From contig SUVQ01000001.1 in NCBI GenBank assembly GCA_015061905.1, positions 124,001-188,000 of the forward strand: 64,000 nt of DNA. Direction: 5' to 3'. The stretch's first letter is position 1, and the number at the start of each line of letters is the position of its first letter. The notes beneath the pieces are model-generated. The model saw only the letters and a program-made list of their open reading frames with translations, was not told the DNA's origin and searched no databases. A program made the translations under genes and the position numbers. Below, in pieces: positions 51,466 through 61,232 of this stretch. Source of the stretch: Verrucomicrobiota bacterium (GTDB taxonomy: Bacteria; Verrucomicrobiota; Verrucomicrobiia; Opitutales; UBA953).

Positions 51466-52337
51466 ATTCTCTCACAAAGCCACAGAGACACAGAGTTTTT
51501 TTCAAAAACTTCGCGGCTTAGCGGCTTAGCGCGAAATAAAAAACGAGAGAACAAGCCGGCTCGATGTTTTTTTATTTTTTTAAAGGGTAAAAACACGCGC
51601 TGAAAGCGCACAAAGAATTTAGCACAGGGCAAAGGCGAAAGCCGTCACCCTGTGTATCCGATTTGTAAATACCGCGCCGCGACGGGAACGCATTCGCTCC
51701 CTGACGTTCCCGCGGTGCAATGGAACACGAATTTTCCCCGCAATTCGTTCCCGCGCGAAACAAAATCGACCTCCATACACGGCGTAGAAATTCTCGCGCC
51801 AAGACGCGAAGACGCAAAGTATTTTTAAGTGGTTCTCACAAAGCCACAAAGACACAGAGTTTTTTTTTCAAAAACTTTGCGGCTTCGCGACTTGGCGCAA
51901 AATAAAAAACGAAAGAACAAGCCGATCCGATGTTTTTTATTTTTTTAAAGGGTAAAAACACGCGCTGAAAGCGCACAAAGAATTTAGCACAGGGCACAGG
52001 CAAAAGCCGTCGCCCTGTGTATCCGATTTGTAAATACCGCGCCGCGACGGGAACGCATTCGCTCCCCGACGTTCCCGCGGCGCAATGGAACACGAATTTT
52101 CCCCGCAATTCGTTCCCGTGCGAAACAAAATCGACCTCCATACACGGCGTAGAAATTCTCGCGCTAAGACGCGAAGACGCAAAGTATTTTTAAGTGGTTC
52201 TCACAAAGCCACAGAGACACAGAGTTTTTTTTTCAAAAACTTTGCGGCTTGGCGGCTTTGCGCGAAAAAGACGAACAGGTAGCCGGGAAAAGAATTTTCG
52301 CCAAGGAGCGTTCCCGCCCCTGCGATAACGGGGAAAT
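51466..52337. repeat. Tandem ~365-bp non-coding repeats (cluster 5)
   Basis: Two nearly identical units start at about 51470 and 51834, and a third partial unit at about 52198, each opening with TCTCACAAAGCCACA. Each unit contains AACTT(C/T)GCGGCTT, a hairpin GCACAGGGC...GCCCTGTG-type palindrome, a GACGGGAACG / CGTTCCCGC inverted pair, an ATGGAACACGAATTTTCCCC piece and CGCGAAGACGCAAAGTATTT. Small open frames repeated in both units are not convincing genes. Units are related to clusters 1-4. Confidence 0.85.
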
Positions 52338-53606
52338 TTACCAAACAATCGCCCAAAGCGCTTTGAGGTAGCGCCCTTCCGGGTAATTGGACATGACCGG
52401 ATGGTCCGCGCCCGGTCCCGTGCGATCAAGAATCTGGAGCCGGCGTCCGAGGCGGTGCGCGACGCGGATGACCGTCGCTTCGAAATCTTCGACTTTGAGC
52501 AAGCCCGAGCAGGAATACGTCACGAAAAGCCCGCCGCGCTTCACAAGCGGGAGCGCGACTTTGTTCATGTCGTGATATTTGGCGATCCCGTCTTCGTAGT
52601 CTTCGCGTCCGTTGATGAGTTTCGGCGGGTCGAGCACGACAACATCGTAAAGATTGCCGTTTGCCTGCATTTGCCGCGCGAACGTGAACGTATCGGCGTG
52701 AACGAAATTGATGCGCGTTTGGTTTAAATTCGCGTTGTGCTTTGCTTGGGCGATTGCTTTTTCGTCGAGGTCTACACCGGTAACTTCCGCCGCGTTCCCG
52801 TTCACTTTTGCAGAAAGAGAAAAGCCGCCCGTGTAGCAGCAGAGGTCGAGCACTTTTTTTCCGGCGCAAAGCGAAGCGAGCTTGGCGCGGTTGTCCCGTT
52901 GGTCGCAGAAAAATCCGGTTTTGTGTCCGTTTTCGAAATCCACGGAGTAGCGGATGCCGTTTTCGCGGATTTTGATTTCGCGCAAGCCCGGCGTGTGAAA
53001 ATCTTCGCAACCGCGCGCGTTTTCCATTGAGCCGAAGCCTTTAACGAGCTGAACGGTTTCGCGCTTGGTTCCCAGCGCGGCGTGAAGGATTTGTATCCAT
53101 TTTTTGATACGGCGATAAACGGCGAGCGAAAAAACCTCTACGCTGAGCACGTCTCCGTATTTGTCCACGACTAAGCCGTTGAGCCCGTCCGCGTCGCCGT
53201 GAACGACGCGAAACGCATCGGTTTTTTCCGGAAGTTTCAAAATTTCCGTCCGCAGGGCGACGGCTTTCAAGAGTAGTTTTTCAAAATAATCTTCGGGAAT
53301 TTCTTCTGCGCCGTGCGCGAAAATGCGTAGCGGAATATTCGCTCCCGCGTTGTAAAATCCGTGTCCGAAAAGCGAGCCGTCTTTTCCGTAAACGCGCACT
53401 TGCGCGCCGGGCTCGATATTTCCCGAAGCGGCGCCGACAAAGCGAGGATACACGTTCGGATTGTAAGTGAAATACTTCAGCTGAACCCACGGCGCGACAA
53501 AGTTTGCCGTGTTCGCGGGAACGCGGAGCTCCGCCTCGCGAGGCGGCATCGGATCACGGGAACGCGAAGCTGCGAAGGGAAAATTTTCACGACGCGGAGT
53601 TTTCAT
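52338..53606 (-). CDS. RlmI-like 23S rRNA cytosine methyltransferase
   Basis: A 422-residue class I methyltransferase of the RlmI/RlmK-like family: N-terminal PUA-type domain (about 35-110), a central part, and a Rossmann domain with KVLDLCCYTGGFSLSA (SAM motif I), VTGVDLDEKAI and the catalytic region VVLDPPKL followed by TYSCSG with the catalytic Cys. RlmI methylates C1962 of 23S rRNA in E. coli; the exact target here is inferred. The start MKTPRRENF at 53606 follows the SUI1 stop by 10 bases. Confidence 0.85.
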   Translation of the reverse strand: MKTPRRENFPFAASRSRDPMPPREAELRVPANTANFVAPWVQLKYFTYNPNVYPRFVGAASGNIEPGAQVRVYGKDGSLFGHGFYNAGANIPLRIFAHGAEEIPEDYFEKLLLKAVALRTEILKLPEKTDAFRVVHGDADGLNGLVVDKYGDVLSVEVFSLAVYRRIKKWIQILHAALGTKRETVQLVKGFGSMENARGCEDFHTPGLREIKIRENGIRYSVDFENGHKTGFFCDQRDNRAKLASLCAGKKVLDLCCYTGGFSLSAKVNGNAAEVTGVDLDEKAIAQAKHNANLNQTRINFVHADTFTFARQMQANGNLYDVVVLDPPKLINGREDYEDGIAKYHDMNKVALPLVKRGGLFVTYSCSGLLKVEDFEATVIRVAHRLGRRLQILDRTGPGADHPVMSNYPEGRYLKALWAIVW

Positions 53607-53616
53607 AAATCTGTCG

Positions 53617-54000
53617 TTACGCAGTGTAGCCGAGGAGCTGAAGGAAGAAGCGGACGCGTTCGCGGTCGTCTCCCTGAAGTTCAAGCTTACCGTCAACTTC
53701 AGCTCCACCGCAGGCGAATTTTTGTTTGAGAGATTTGAGCAAGTCCGAGCGTTGCTCGGCGGGAAGTGCCGCAATTCCCGGACCTTCGAGTATCGTTACG
53801 GTTTTTCCGCTACGCCCGGATTTTTCGATACGCAGATGGACTTTTCCGAGTTTTGCGGGAACGCTCGGCTTGGAGTTTGCGGAGCGGCGTTTTTGCGGCG
53901 GTTCCGCCTGCGGAAGATTTTCGATGTGAAGTGAGCCGAACGCGTCGTTGATGGAAGAGACGCCGGAAGTTTTTCCGTCGGTGGAAATTTTCTTAGCCAT
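53617..54000 (-). CDS. SUI1/eIF1-family translation factor (YciH-like)
   Basis: A 127-residue protein with a disordered N-terminus and a C-terminal SUI1 domain: VHLRIEKSGRSGKTVTILEG, then a short helix and LKQKFACGGAEVDGKLELQGD, the hallmark GG..xDG..ELQGD pattern. Bacterial members resemble eIF1 and may affect start-site selection. The start MAKKISTDGK at 54000 is 14 bases after the obgE stop, so it is in the obgE - SUI1 - RlmI operon. Confidence 0.88.
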   Translation of the reverse strand: MAKKISTDGKTSGVSSINDAFGSLHIENLPQAEPPQKRRSANSKPSVPAKLGKVHLRIEKSGRSGKTVTILEGPGIAALPAEQRSDLLKSLKQKFACGGAEVDGKLELQGDDRERVRFFLQLLGYTA

Positions 54001-54014
54001 AATTTTTTTTCCGA

Positions 54015-55013
<999 letters not shown>

Positions 55014-55026
55014 TTAACGATTAAAT

Positions 55027-55081
55027 TTTAACTTTTAACGATTAAGCCGGATTTTACTTAACCGCTAAAAGTTAAGAGTTA
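55027..55081. other. AT-rich inverted repeat at the yidC/obgE junction
   Basis: TTAACTTTTAACGATTAA and TTAACCGCTAAAAGTTAA pair with a few mismatches across the end of yidC and the spacer to obgE. No T tract follows in either direction. The text resembles the TTAGAAGTTAAA stem behind yebC. Confidence 0.4.
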
Positions 55082-56955
55082 ATACCTGTAACGCGTCCTT
55101 TGCCGCGACCTTTTTTCTTGGTCGGCGGAATGATTTCCACGTTCCCGGATTTTGCGTTCCCGCCCTTTTCGTCGTCGCGGGCGCGGCGCACGAGCCAAGT
55201 TTGGAACATGGTGAAGATGTTCTGAAGTGTCCAGTAAAGCGTGAGAGCGGAAGGCATCGTGTAGCAAATGATGGGGAAAATCGCCATCATTGCGTAGAAC
55301 ATGTTTTTCTGCCCGGGTTGCGCATTCGGCATCGGTGTCATTTTCATGTTCAGGAACATGGTTGCGCCCATGAGAATCGGGAGGATGTGAATCTGTGCGC
55401 CGATGAACGGAATGCGCCAGTCTTCAAGCCCGGGAATGACGTCCGGCATCGAAAGGTCGGGAATCCACAGGAACGGCTGCAGGCGCAGTTCCGCGCAGGT
55501 TTGGAACGTGCAATACATCGCGAAGAAAATCGGGATCTGAATCAGCACCGGGAAGCAGCCCGCGAGCGGGTTGATTTTGTTGTCCCGATACAACTTCATC
55601 ATTTCCTGCTGCATTTTCTGCGGGTTGTCTTTGTAGCGTTCCCGAATGTCCTGCATCGGCTTGGAAAACTTCTGCATTTTTTTCGCAGAACGCTGTTGCG
55701 CCATCGTGAGCGGCCACGTAATGCCTTTGACGATGAGTGTCATCACGACAATTACCCAACCCCAGGACCATGCGTTGGCGGGAATCAGCTCGTGAATCCA
55801 ATTCATCACTGCGACGAGAATTTTGCAGAGCCAATCAATGCTGATGAAGCCGAAAAGGCTCGTAAACTGCACCACGAGATCCGCATCTTCAATCAAATCC
55901 GCGCTCTGCAAATCCGCGAAACGCGTGTATTCCTTCGGTCCGACGTAGTAAAGCGTTTCCAAATTCAGGGAACGAAGCGCGGGAAGCTTCACCCGCGCGA
56001 ATCCGACGACGGACAAGTCCGTTTTGTTGTCCGCATCTTCCGCGGGAACGAGCTTTTCCGGGAAAACGGCGAGCTCGGAAATCAGCGGGCGCACATCCGC
56101 CTGCGGGAACGCGAGAATGTTTGCAAAATACTGATTCGTCGTCGCCACCCATTGGAACGGCTCGCCCGCTTCGGCGGGAGCAACATACGAAGCATACGCC
56201 GGATGCGCACCGAGCCCGAGGAAACCGCCGCTGGCTTTGAAATGCCCGGTGTCGATTTTGTCGTAGCTGTCGCCGTTAAACCACGAAGCATTCAGGAAAA
56301 GATTTGCCGTATCGCCGTTGGTCGGCGGAAGCATTCCCGTGGAAAGGTAAAGATCCGTCGCGGGAACGGAATCCGCACCGGCAACCGGAGCCAGCTTGAT
56401 ATTGTGGCGAACCAAATACGGATCTGCCGCACCGCGCCCTTCGTCATCAAGCGAAACCGTATAAACGCGGCGCACGGTTTTTTGTGAATCAGCGCCGACC
56501 AGCGTTACCGTGCGGGTTTTTGCCGCATCGTCCGTCACATCGCTTTCCACGGAAAAAACGATATTCCACGGTGCAGGAGCCGCACCGAGAGTTGCCGGAG
56601 CCCCGGCAAGCGTCAGCGCGGGAACGCTCGATTTGTCATTAAAAACAACCGGATTGCGATCTTCCTGAGATTGCGGGAAATCCTTGAGCTCAACGCTCTC
56701 GATCGCGCCGCCGAACGAGCTCAGGCGCAATGCGATTTTTCCGTTTTCGAGCGTAAAAATTTTCTTTTCTCCGGAAAAAACCGGAGCCGGTTTTGCGGGA
56801 ACGGCGGCAGGCTGAGCAGGCGCAATCGCCGTCGAAGTAGCGGGCGTAGCTACAGGCGCGGGCGCGGGTTGCGGAGCGTTTTTCGCGTTAAAAAACATCA
56901 GCCCGACCGCCAATCCGATCAGCAAAATTCCGATAAACGTGCTTTTCTTGTCCAT
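55072..56955 (-). CDS. yidC: Membrane protein insertase YidC
   Basis: Inserts proteins in the inner membrane alone or with SecYEG. The 627-residue protein has the Gram-negative layout: an N-terminal helix (about residues 7-22), an Ala/Pro-rich stretch, a periplasmic P1 beta domain (about 60-385) and the conserved five-helix core with WGWVIVVMTLIVKGITWPL, MQDIRERYKDNPQKMQQE and NPLAGCFPVLIQIPIFFAMY. It is somewhat longer than E. coli YidC (548), mainly in P1. It starts the yidC - obgE - SUI1 - rlmI-like run. Confidence 0.96.
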   Translation of the reverse strand: MDKKSTFIGILLIGLAVGLMFFNAKNAPQPAPAPVATPATSTAIAPAQPAAVPAKPAPVFSGEKKIFTLENGKIALRLSSFGGAIESVELKDFPQSQEDRNPVVFNDKSSVPALTLAGAPATLGAAPAPWNIVFSVESDVTDDAAKTRTVTLVGADSQKTVRRVYTVSLDDEGRGAADPYLVRHNIKLAPVAGADSVPATDLYLSTGMLPPTNGDTANLFLNASWFNGDSYDKIDTGHFKASGGFLGLGAHPAYASYVAPAEAGEPFQWVATTNQYFANILAFPQADVRPLISELAVFPEKLVPAEDADNKTDLSVVGFARVKLPALRSLNLETLYYVGPKEYTRFADLQSADLIEDADLVVQFTSLFGFISIDWLCKILVAVMNWIHELIPANAWSWGWVIVVMTLIVKGITWPLTMAQQRSAKKMQKFSKPMQDIRERYKDNPQKMQQEMMKLYRDNKINPLAGCFPVLIQIPIFFAMYCTFQTCAELRLQPFLWIPDLSMPDVIPGLEDWRIPFIGAQIHILPILMGATMFLNMKMTPMPNAQPGQKNMFYAMMAIFPIICYTMPSALTLYWTLQNIFTMFQTWLVRRARDDEKGGNAKSGNVEIIPPTKKKGRGKGRVTGINS

Positions 56956-57135
56956 GAAAATATCCTAAATGGGACAATAAAAGCACAAAATATGCGCGGG
57001 GTAAATTGTATTTTATCTCGCAAAAGTGCGAGTGCGCGCCGTTTCGCGCTCGCGCGGGAACGCGAAGGGGAAAGCCGGAGATCGGGCGTTAAGAGCCGGG
57101 AACGGGAAGCGGCGGCACCGGTTCTCTGAACGCGG

Positions 57136-57885
57136 CTATTCCTTCGACGGCGGCGCGTCCGGTTCAAGGGCGGCAACCGCATCCAGGAACTTCGGCAGAT
57201 TTTTTTCCGCGCCGAAAAGCACAAGCACGTCGTCGGACTTAAATTCGACATCGAGTTTCGGCACGCCGAGCGTCGCGCGGTCGTCGTCGTCAAGTTCCAC
57301 TTCGTCCATCGGCAAAACGCGACTGAGTAGCGGATGAGAAATTTTCCGTTTCACCGTTACGAGCAAAATACTGTATTTGCGGAAAATGAGAGCGACCTGC
57401 TCCAGCGTTTTCCCGGCAAGCCCGGACGGAACTTTCGCCTCGATAATTACGTGACCGCCTCCAAGGTCGTAGCCGTCCACAACGCCGCTGATCATCATCG
57501 AGTGCGCAAGCCCGCGCGCGGCGAACTCCTCGGGAACAACGAGGCGATCCACCTTCAGCAATTTCAGCAACCGCTCGTGCATGGGCGAGAGCACGCGGCA
57601 AATAATTTTCTTTGCGCCAAGTTCCTGCATGCGGAGCGTCAGCATCATCGAGGCTTCAAAATTATCACCGATGGCGATAACGACGGCATCCATTTCCCGA
57701 ATCGGGAACTGGGCAAACGGAACGGGATCGGTAAAATCAAGTTCCACGGAAGCATCGACAATATCTTTGACGGCAGCGACGTTTTCCTCCCGAGGATCAA
57801 CGGCTAAAACTTCCGCCCCCAAGCTCGCCAAGTGCGAACAAAGATGTCGACCGAAAATGCCCAATCCGATTACGCAGTATTTCAT
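57136..57885 (-). CDS. TrkA/KtrA-like K+ transport regulator (RCK protein)
   Basis: A 249-residue cytosolic gating subunit for a Trk/Ktr-type potassium transporter. The first half is an RCK-N Rossmann domain with YCVIGLGIFGRHLCSHL (nucleotide loop), VLAVDPRE (acidic end of strand 2) and AVVIAIGDNFEAS; the second half (about 145-235) is a TrkA-C-like domain (IIEAKVPSGLAGKTLEQV, LVLFGAEKNL). The start MKYCVIGLG is set by the fold. No membrane partner is in the window. Confidence 0.88.
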   Translation of the reverse strand: MKYCVIGLGIFGRHLCSHLASLGAEVLAVDPREENVAAVKDIVDASVELDFTDPVPFAQFPIREMDAVVIAIGDNFEASMMLTLRMQELGAKKIICRVLSPMHERLLKLLKVDRLVVPEEFAARGLAHSMMISGVVDGYDLGGGHVIIEAKVPSGLAGKTLEQVALIFRKYSILLVTVKRKISHPLLSRVLPMDEVELDDDDRATLGVPKLDVEFKSDDVLVLFGAEKNLPKFLDAVAALEPDAPPSKE

Positions 57886-58071
57886 AGCACGGAGGATTAT
57901 ACGCCTGTATTTCCAAAATTCAAAGAAGAGTTCGCAGAGACGAACCCTCCCCAAGAATAAGTATCTTCCGCTTATCCGTCACGGCGTTCCCGCCTTAATG
58001 AGGCTTTACTCAAAGAAACGTTCCCGCGAAAGCCGGACCTCTATTCCTATTTTCCCTTCTCGTCCCGTTTT

Positions 58072-58875
58072 TTAATGCGTTCCCGCGCGCATTTTCTCAT
58101 AAAGCCGGAGATAAATGTAATCTTTCAGAGGAGAATCTATTTTTCGTATACGCTCAACAAAGCCGGGACAAACTTCCCTCAAATATATCCGCGTTTCTTT
58201 GCTCAGAGTTTTTTCTTTATCTCTCAGATCAAGCCAAGGGAGAAAAACCTCGCGAAAGAAAACATCATATATCTTTTTCACCTCCGGATGCTCCCTGTTA
58301 AAAGAAGCCGGCAATATTTTCAAAATCTTTTCAAAATATCGCATTTTTAAGTGCCCTAATTCTTCTTTAGGCGGAGATTTCATAAGTAATCCGGAATAGT
58401 CTCCCTCAAGCTTCTTTATCTCCTTTATATTTCTCAAAAACGCATCAATTTCAGCTTGCGACGGGGCGGAAGTATCCGTTTCCGGCAAGAGCAAGGGCGA
58501 GGTTTCAGGGAGCGTCAGAAGTATTTCCTCCCATGCCTGCTCTTTACTTAACGGTGTCGTTCTCTGCAGGAAGACTTCCTTTCGGTGACTGCTTAATCGA
58601 GAATCGGCAATGCTTTGTTTCAATGACTTCACGAGGGGAGACATTCGGTTTAACTCGATAAAAAAATAAAATTCTCCATCCGAGAACTCGGGGAAAAGAA
58701 ATTCTTCATGCTTCGGAAGCAGCTTTTTCTTTTGTCCAAGTCGTGCCTTTATCTCCTGAGATAATTCCTCCGCCCTACCAATACGGCTTGCCGTGCTGTC
58801 TGCCTCCGCGCACAAAAATAATGCGGAATACATCACAAGCACACCTATCAGTATTTTCTCTTTAATGTTTCTCAC
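58072..58875 (-). CDS. Exported protein, candidate immunity protein (paralogue A)
   Basis: A 267-residue protein with an N-terminal hydrophobic segment (about residues 7-23) suggesting export or membrane anchoring, and a helical, charged body. It is a diverged full-length paralogue of the 276-residue protein at 59001-59831: both share E..LF..., W/FYF..LN, (S/H)RKE(V/M)F and a late S.L.DY..LR pattern. The start is GTG (58875), three bases after the stop of an orphan amidase tail, just as its paralogue starts at the stop of the full amidase. It contains no CGGGAACG word. Function is not known; the layout suggests protection against a periplasmic amidase. Confidence 0.6.
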   Translation of the reverse strand: MRNIKEKILIGVLVMYSALFLCAEADSTASRIGRAEELSQEIKARLGQKKKLLPKHEEFLFPEFSDGEFYFFIELNRMSPLVKSLKQSIADSRLSSHRKEVFLQRTTPLSKEQAWEEILLTLPETSPLLLPETDTSAPSQAEIDAFLRNIKEIKKLEGDYSGLLMKSPPKEELGHLKMRYFEKILKILPASFNREHPEVKKIYDVFFREVFLPWLDLRDKEKTLSKETRIYLREVCPGFVERIRKIDSPLKDYIYLRLYEKMRAGTH

Positions 58876-58878
58876 AAT

Positions 58879-59046
58879 TTATTTCCTTTCTCTCAACATC
58901 TGAACTGGTCTTCCGACAAAACCGAGTTGAATTGTTTTACAAACATAATACGAATTCGCGTGAATCCAAAAACCGTCATAGTCAAGAGTTTCGGTGTGGA
59001 TTACATGGTCTCTTTTATCGAATTTTGTCTGTCTAATATCTCCTTC
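58879..59046 (-). pseudogene. Orphan C-terminal fragment of an amidase-like gene
   Basis: A 55-codon open frame without a start codon that ends in TAA at 58881-58879. Its translation contains LDYDGFWIHANSYYV and ends in MLRERK, matching the end of the full amidase (LDYDGSWISAGPSNV ... ILRERK). It begins after an in-frame stop at 59047-59049 and overlaps the last 15 codons of the upstream gene in another frame. It is therefore a truncated duplicate of the amidase tail, still placed directly before a partner gene. Confidence 0.7.
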
Positions 59047-59831
59047 CTATGCCTCAGCAACACGTAATCAATAAGGTATGAATCAGCGAAAAGAACATCG
59101 CCGATATCTATCCCGCACAGCTCGTATATATCCGCCCCGGAATGAAAATATTCACTTTCAAAACGCATCGCACGGGCAATTAGCGGAAGATTATTTTTTA
59201 AGAACCATTCAGCAAGGGTGTCTGCCTCCTCTTTCTTCGCTGGCGAGGGCAATTTCAACACTGAGATATACGTTCGCGTCGCTTTGTCAAAATACTTTCG
59301 AACATTTTCGAAGTTTGTTCCACCTTCTGACTCCAATGAAAAAAGATATTCCCTGTACACATCCGCAAGTTGACTAAGCATCACCTTTTGTTTTTCAACG
59401 GGAATAGGCTTTTTTACGAAACTGGGTGCCCAATTCTCGCGAGAGAGCATAGCCGGAAACTCCGATCCTTCTCTGCAGATTGCAGAAAAGCAATGACTTC
59501 GAGCTTCACGTGAAACGATAGCACCAAACATTTCTTTTCGGCTTTTTGAGTATTTCGATTTTTCAACAAGTTCTTTCACCCGTTGGACTCGACGATCCTT
59601 ATAGTTCAATGCCCAAAAGTATTCCCATTCCCGAATCAACGGATCCGAAAAAAGTGCGGTCTCCTGCTCTTGAGTCAAAGAATCGCCCGATTCCAAGCAA
59701 AAGATTATTTCCTCTATCATGCGGACTTTCCTCTCCCGCTCTGAATGATCTTCACTCGAAGAAATACCAAAAGCCCAAGGAGCAACAAAGAAGCTTCCCC
59801 AAAGCAATATCTTCCAAAAACTCGATTTCAT
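59001..59831 (-). CDS. Exported protein, candidate immunity protein (paralogue B)
   Basis: A 276-residue protein with a signal peptide-like N-terminus (WKILLWGSFFVAPWAFG) and a charged, helix-rich body. It is paralogous to the protein at 58072-58875. Its ATG overlaps the amidase stop (ATGA), so translation is coupled to the amidase. It has no iterated word and is more AT-rich than the flanks. By position and export it looks like a periplasmic immunity protein for the adjacent amidase-like toxin, in the manner of Tae/Tai pairs; no sequence match to a named immunity family is claimed. Confidence 0.6.
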   Translation of the reverse strand: MKSSFWKILLWGSFFVAPWAFGISSSEDHSERERKVRMIEEIIFCLESGDSLTQEQETALFSDPLIREWEYFWALNYKDRRVQRVKELVEKSKYSKSRKEMFGAIVSREARSHCFSAICREGSEFPAMLSRENWAPSFVKKPIPVEKQKVMLSQLADVYREYLFSLESEGGTNFENVRKYFDKATRTYISVLKLPSPAKKEEADTLAEWFLKNNLPLIARAMRFESEYFHSGADIYELCGIDIGDVLFADSYLIDYVLLRHRKEILDRQNSIKETM

Positions 59832-61225
59832 TTATCAGATTTCCTTTCCCTCAGAATAGAAACGTTATAGGGAGTATAGCCGCAGCCATAAATACACGCC
59901 TTTTTGTTGACGTTTGACGGACCTGCACTAATCCAGCTTCCATCATAGTCAAGAATTCCCATATGGACATCATCCATGACGACATGCCCCGGTTCCGGTT
60001 GCATTGTTGCGTCCACTTTAAGCCATGTCCAATTGGGGGCAGGAGTAGTTTCTATCTTCTCATTCGAATCCCGCCATTCCTTGACAGTCGGGGGTGATTT
60101 ATAAAATTCAAGTCCTGTTGGCATTCCGGCAACAGTAAATTCCCGATCTTTCAAATGAATTAAAATCCGCTCTTCGTGTGCAACGGCAAAAACGAAAATA
60201 TTGCATTTGTTTGCATTTGCTAACCGTTTTTTGAGGAGAAAATTTGAATATCCATACTCCGTAAAATCAAATTCTTTCCCGTACGCAAACTTTGTGCTTG
60301 CCTCCCTGCAGTATGAAAACGCCCTGTCCACCATTTTCCTTTGAGTTTCATAAGTATAAACCCCGACGTAATCAAAATCCCCTGCTCGTAATCCGGTCAT
60401 TCCTTTGTGATGAGGAACATCCTCATGTCGACGATAATAGTATCGCTCTCCATTAATAATTGCACAAATTCTGTATATCCCGGATTCGTTTATTGTGAAA
60501 GAAATATTCGTTCCCGTAGCAGTAATCGGACGCGAGGAAAATTTTCCGGTAGAACTCACACATTCCAACTCCCATTCGATATTGTTGTTCCCGGGAAGGT
60601 CGTGTTCCCAGAATGCGGGATTGATTGCGACATCTATCGTTTCGCCTTTTTTGACAAGGATGCGATCGTTCACGTTCCCGCGAGAATCTTTGACCGAAAT
60701 GTCAATCTCTATCGGTAAAACCACCATGGTCAAGCCGTCCAAATCGTTTTCTAAAACGGCGGGCTCGTAAAACGTCTGTGAATATTCGATGTCAAAACGG
60801 TTTTCATCACCGGGAAGCAACAACTTGCCGTAGCGGCGCAAACCTCTCGAAATATCGTGTCCTTTGCCGCTCTCCTTTAGCCACTGCTCGCCGTTGACAC
60901 GCACATCGCACCCGTCATCGGAAACAAGAGCCACTGCCGCAACGTGCGCGTTCCCGCCTGAATCTTTCGTGAGCGAAACCTGCGTCGAATATTTTTCTTT
61001 TATCGGCGGGCGATTTTTTCTCGGATTGACCAAAGTGCTGTTGGAGCGGGAAAGGTCTCCCTTGCGCGCACGTTCAATTTCATCTTCGAATTGTCCGGCG
61101 CTCTCTGCGACAACGCAAATATCGTCTCCGATTATTTGAAAAGCCGCAAATCCCGGCGGCGCGAGCGCGAGCCACGCGAGAGCGGTGACTGCAATCATTT
61201 GTTTTAGTCGTAGTTTCATTTTCAT
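59828..61225 (-). CDS. Exported protein with NlpC/P60-like amidase C-terminus
   Basis: A 465-residue exported protein with signal peptide (about residues 1-28, ending GFAA). The middle (about 80-290) is a beta-type region containing DVRVNGEQWLKESGKG and VVLPIEIDISVKDSRGN. The C-terminal part (about 300-465) has the layout of a papain-like NlpC/P60 or Tae amidase: ANKCNIFVFAVA with a candidate nucleophile Cys, then PEPGHVVMDDVHMGILDYDG with a candidate His. This suggests cleavage of peptidoglycan stem peptides. The N-terminal half carries three iterated words and the C-terminal part none, hinting at a recently acquired toxin module. It follows the 297-residue gene by seven bases. Confidence 0.6.
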   Translation of the reverse strand: MKMKLRLKQMIAVTALAWLALAPPGFAAFQIIGDDICVVAESAGQFEDEIERARKGDLSRSNSTLVNPRKNRPPIKEKYSTQVSLTKDSGGNAHVAAVALVSDDGCDVRVNGEQWLKESGKGHDISRGLRRYGKLLLPGDENRFDIEYSQTFYEPAVLENDLDGLTMVVLPIEIDISVKDSRGNVNDRILVKKGETIDVAINPAFWEHDLPGNNNIEWELECVSSTGKFSSRPITATGTNISFTINESGIYRICAIINGERYYYRRHEDVPHHKGMTGLRAGDFDYVGVYTYETQRKMVDRAFSYCREASTKFAYGKEFDFTEYGYSNFLLKKRLANANKCNIFVFAVAHEERILIHLKDREFTVAGMPTGLEFYKSPPTVKEWRDSNEKIETTPAPNWTWLKVDATMQPEPGHVVMDDVHMGILDYDGSWISAGPSNVNKKACIYGCGYTPYNVSILRERKSDK

Positions 61226-61232
61226 AAGAGAC

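Noticed and set aside
51619-52182. Small repeated open frames (about 80 codons) in the tandem repeat units
   Set aside because: They are identical because the DNA is repeated, have no motif and change sense across dispersed repeat units.
51466-52290. CRISPR array in the tandem repeats
   Set aside because: Units are about 365 bases long with no short repeat/unique spacer alternation, and no cas gene is near.
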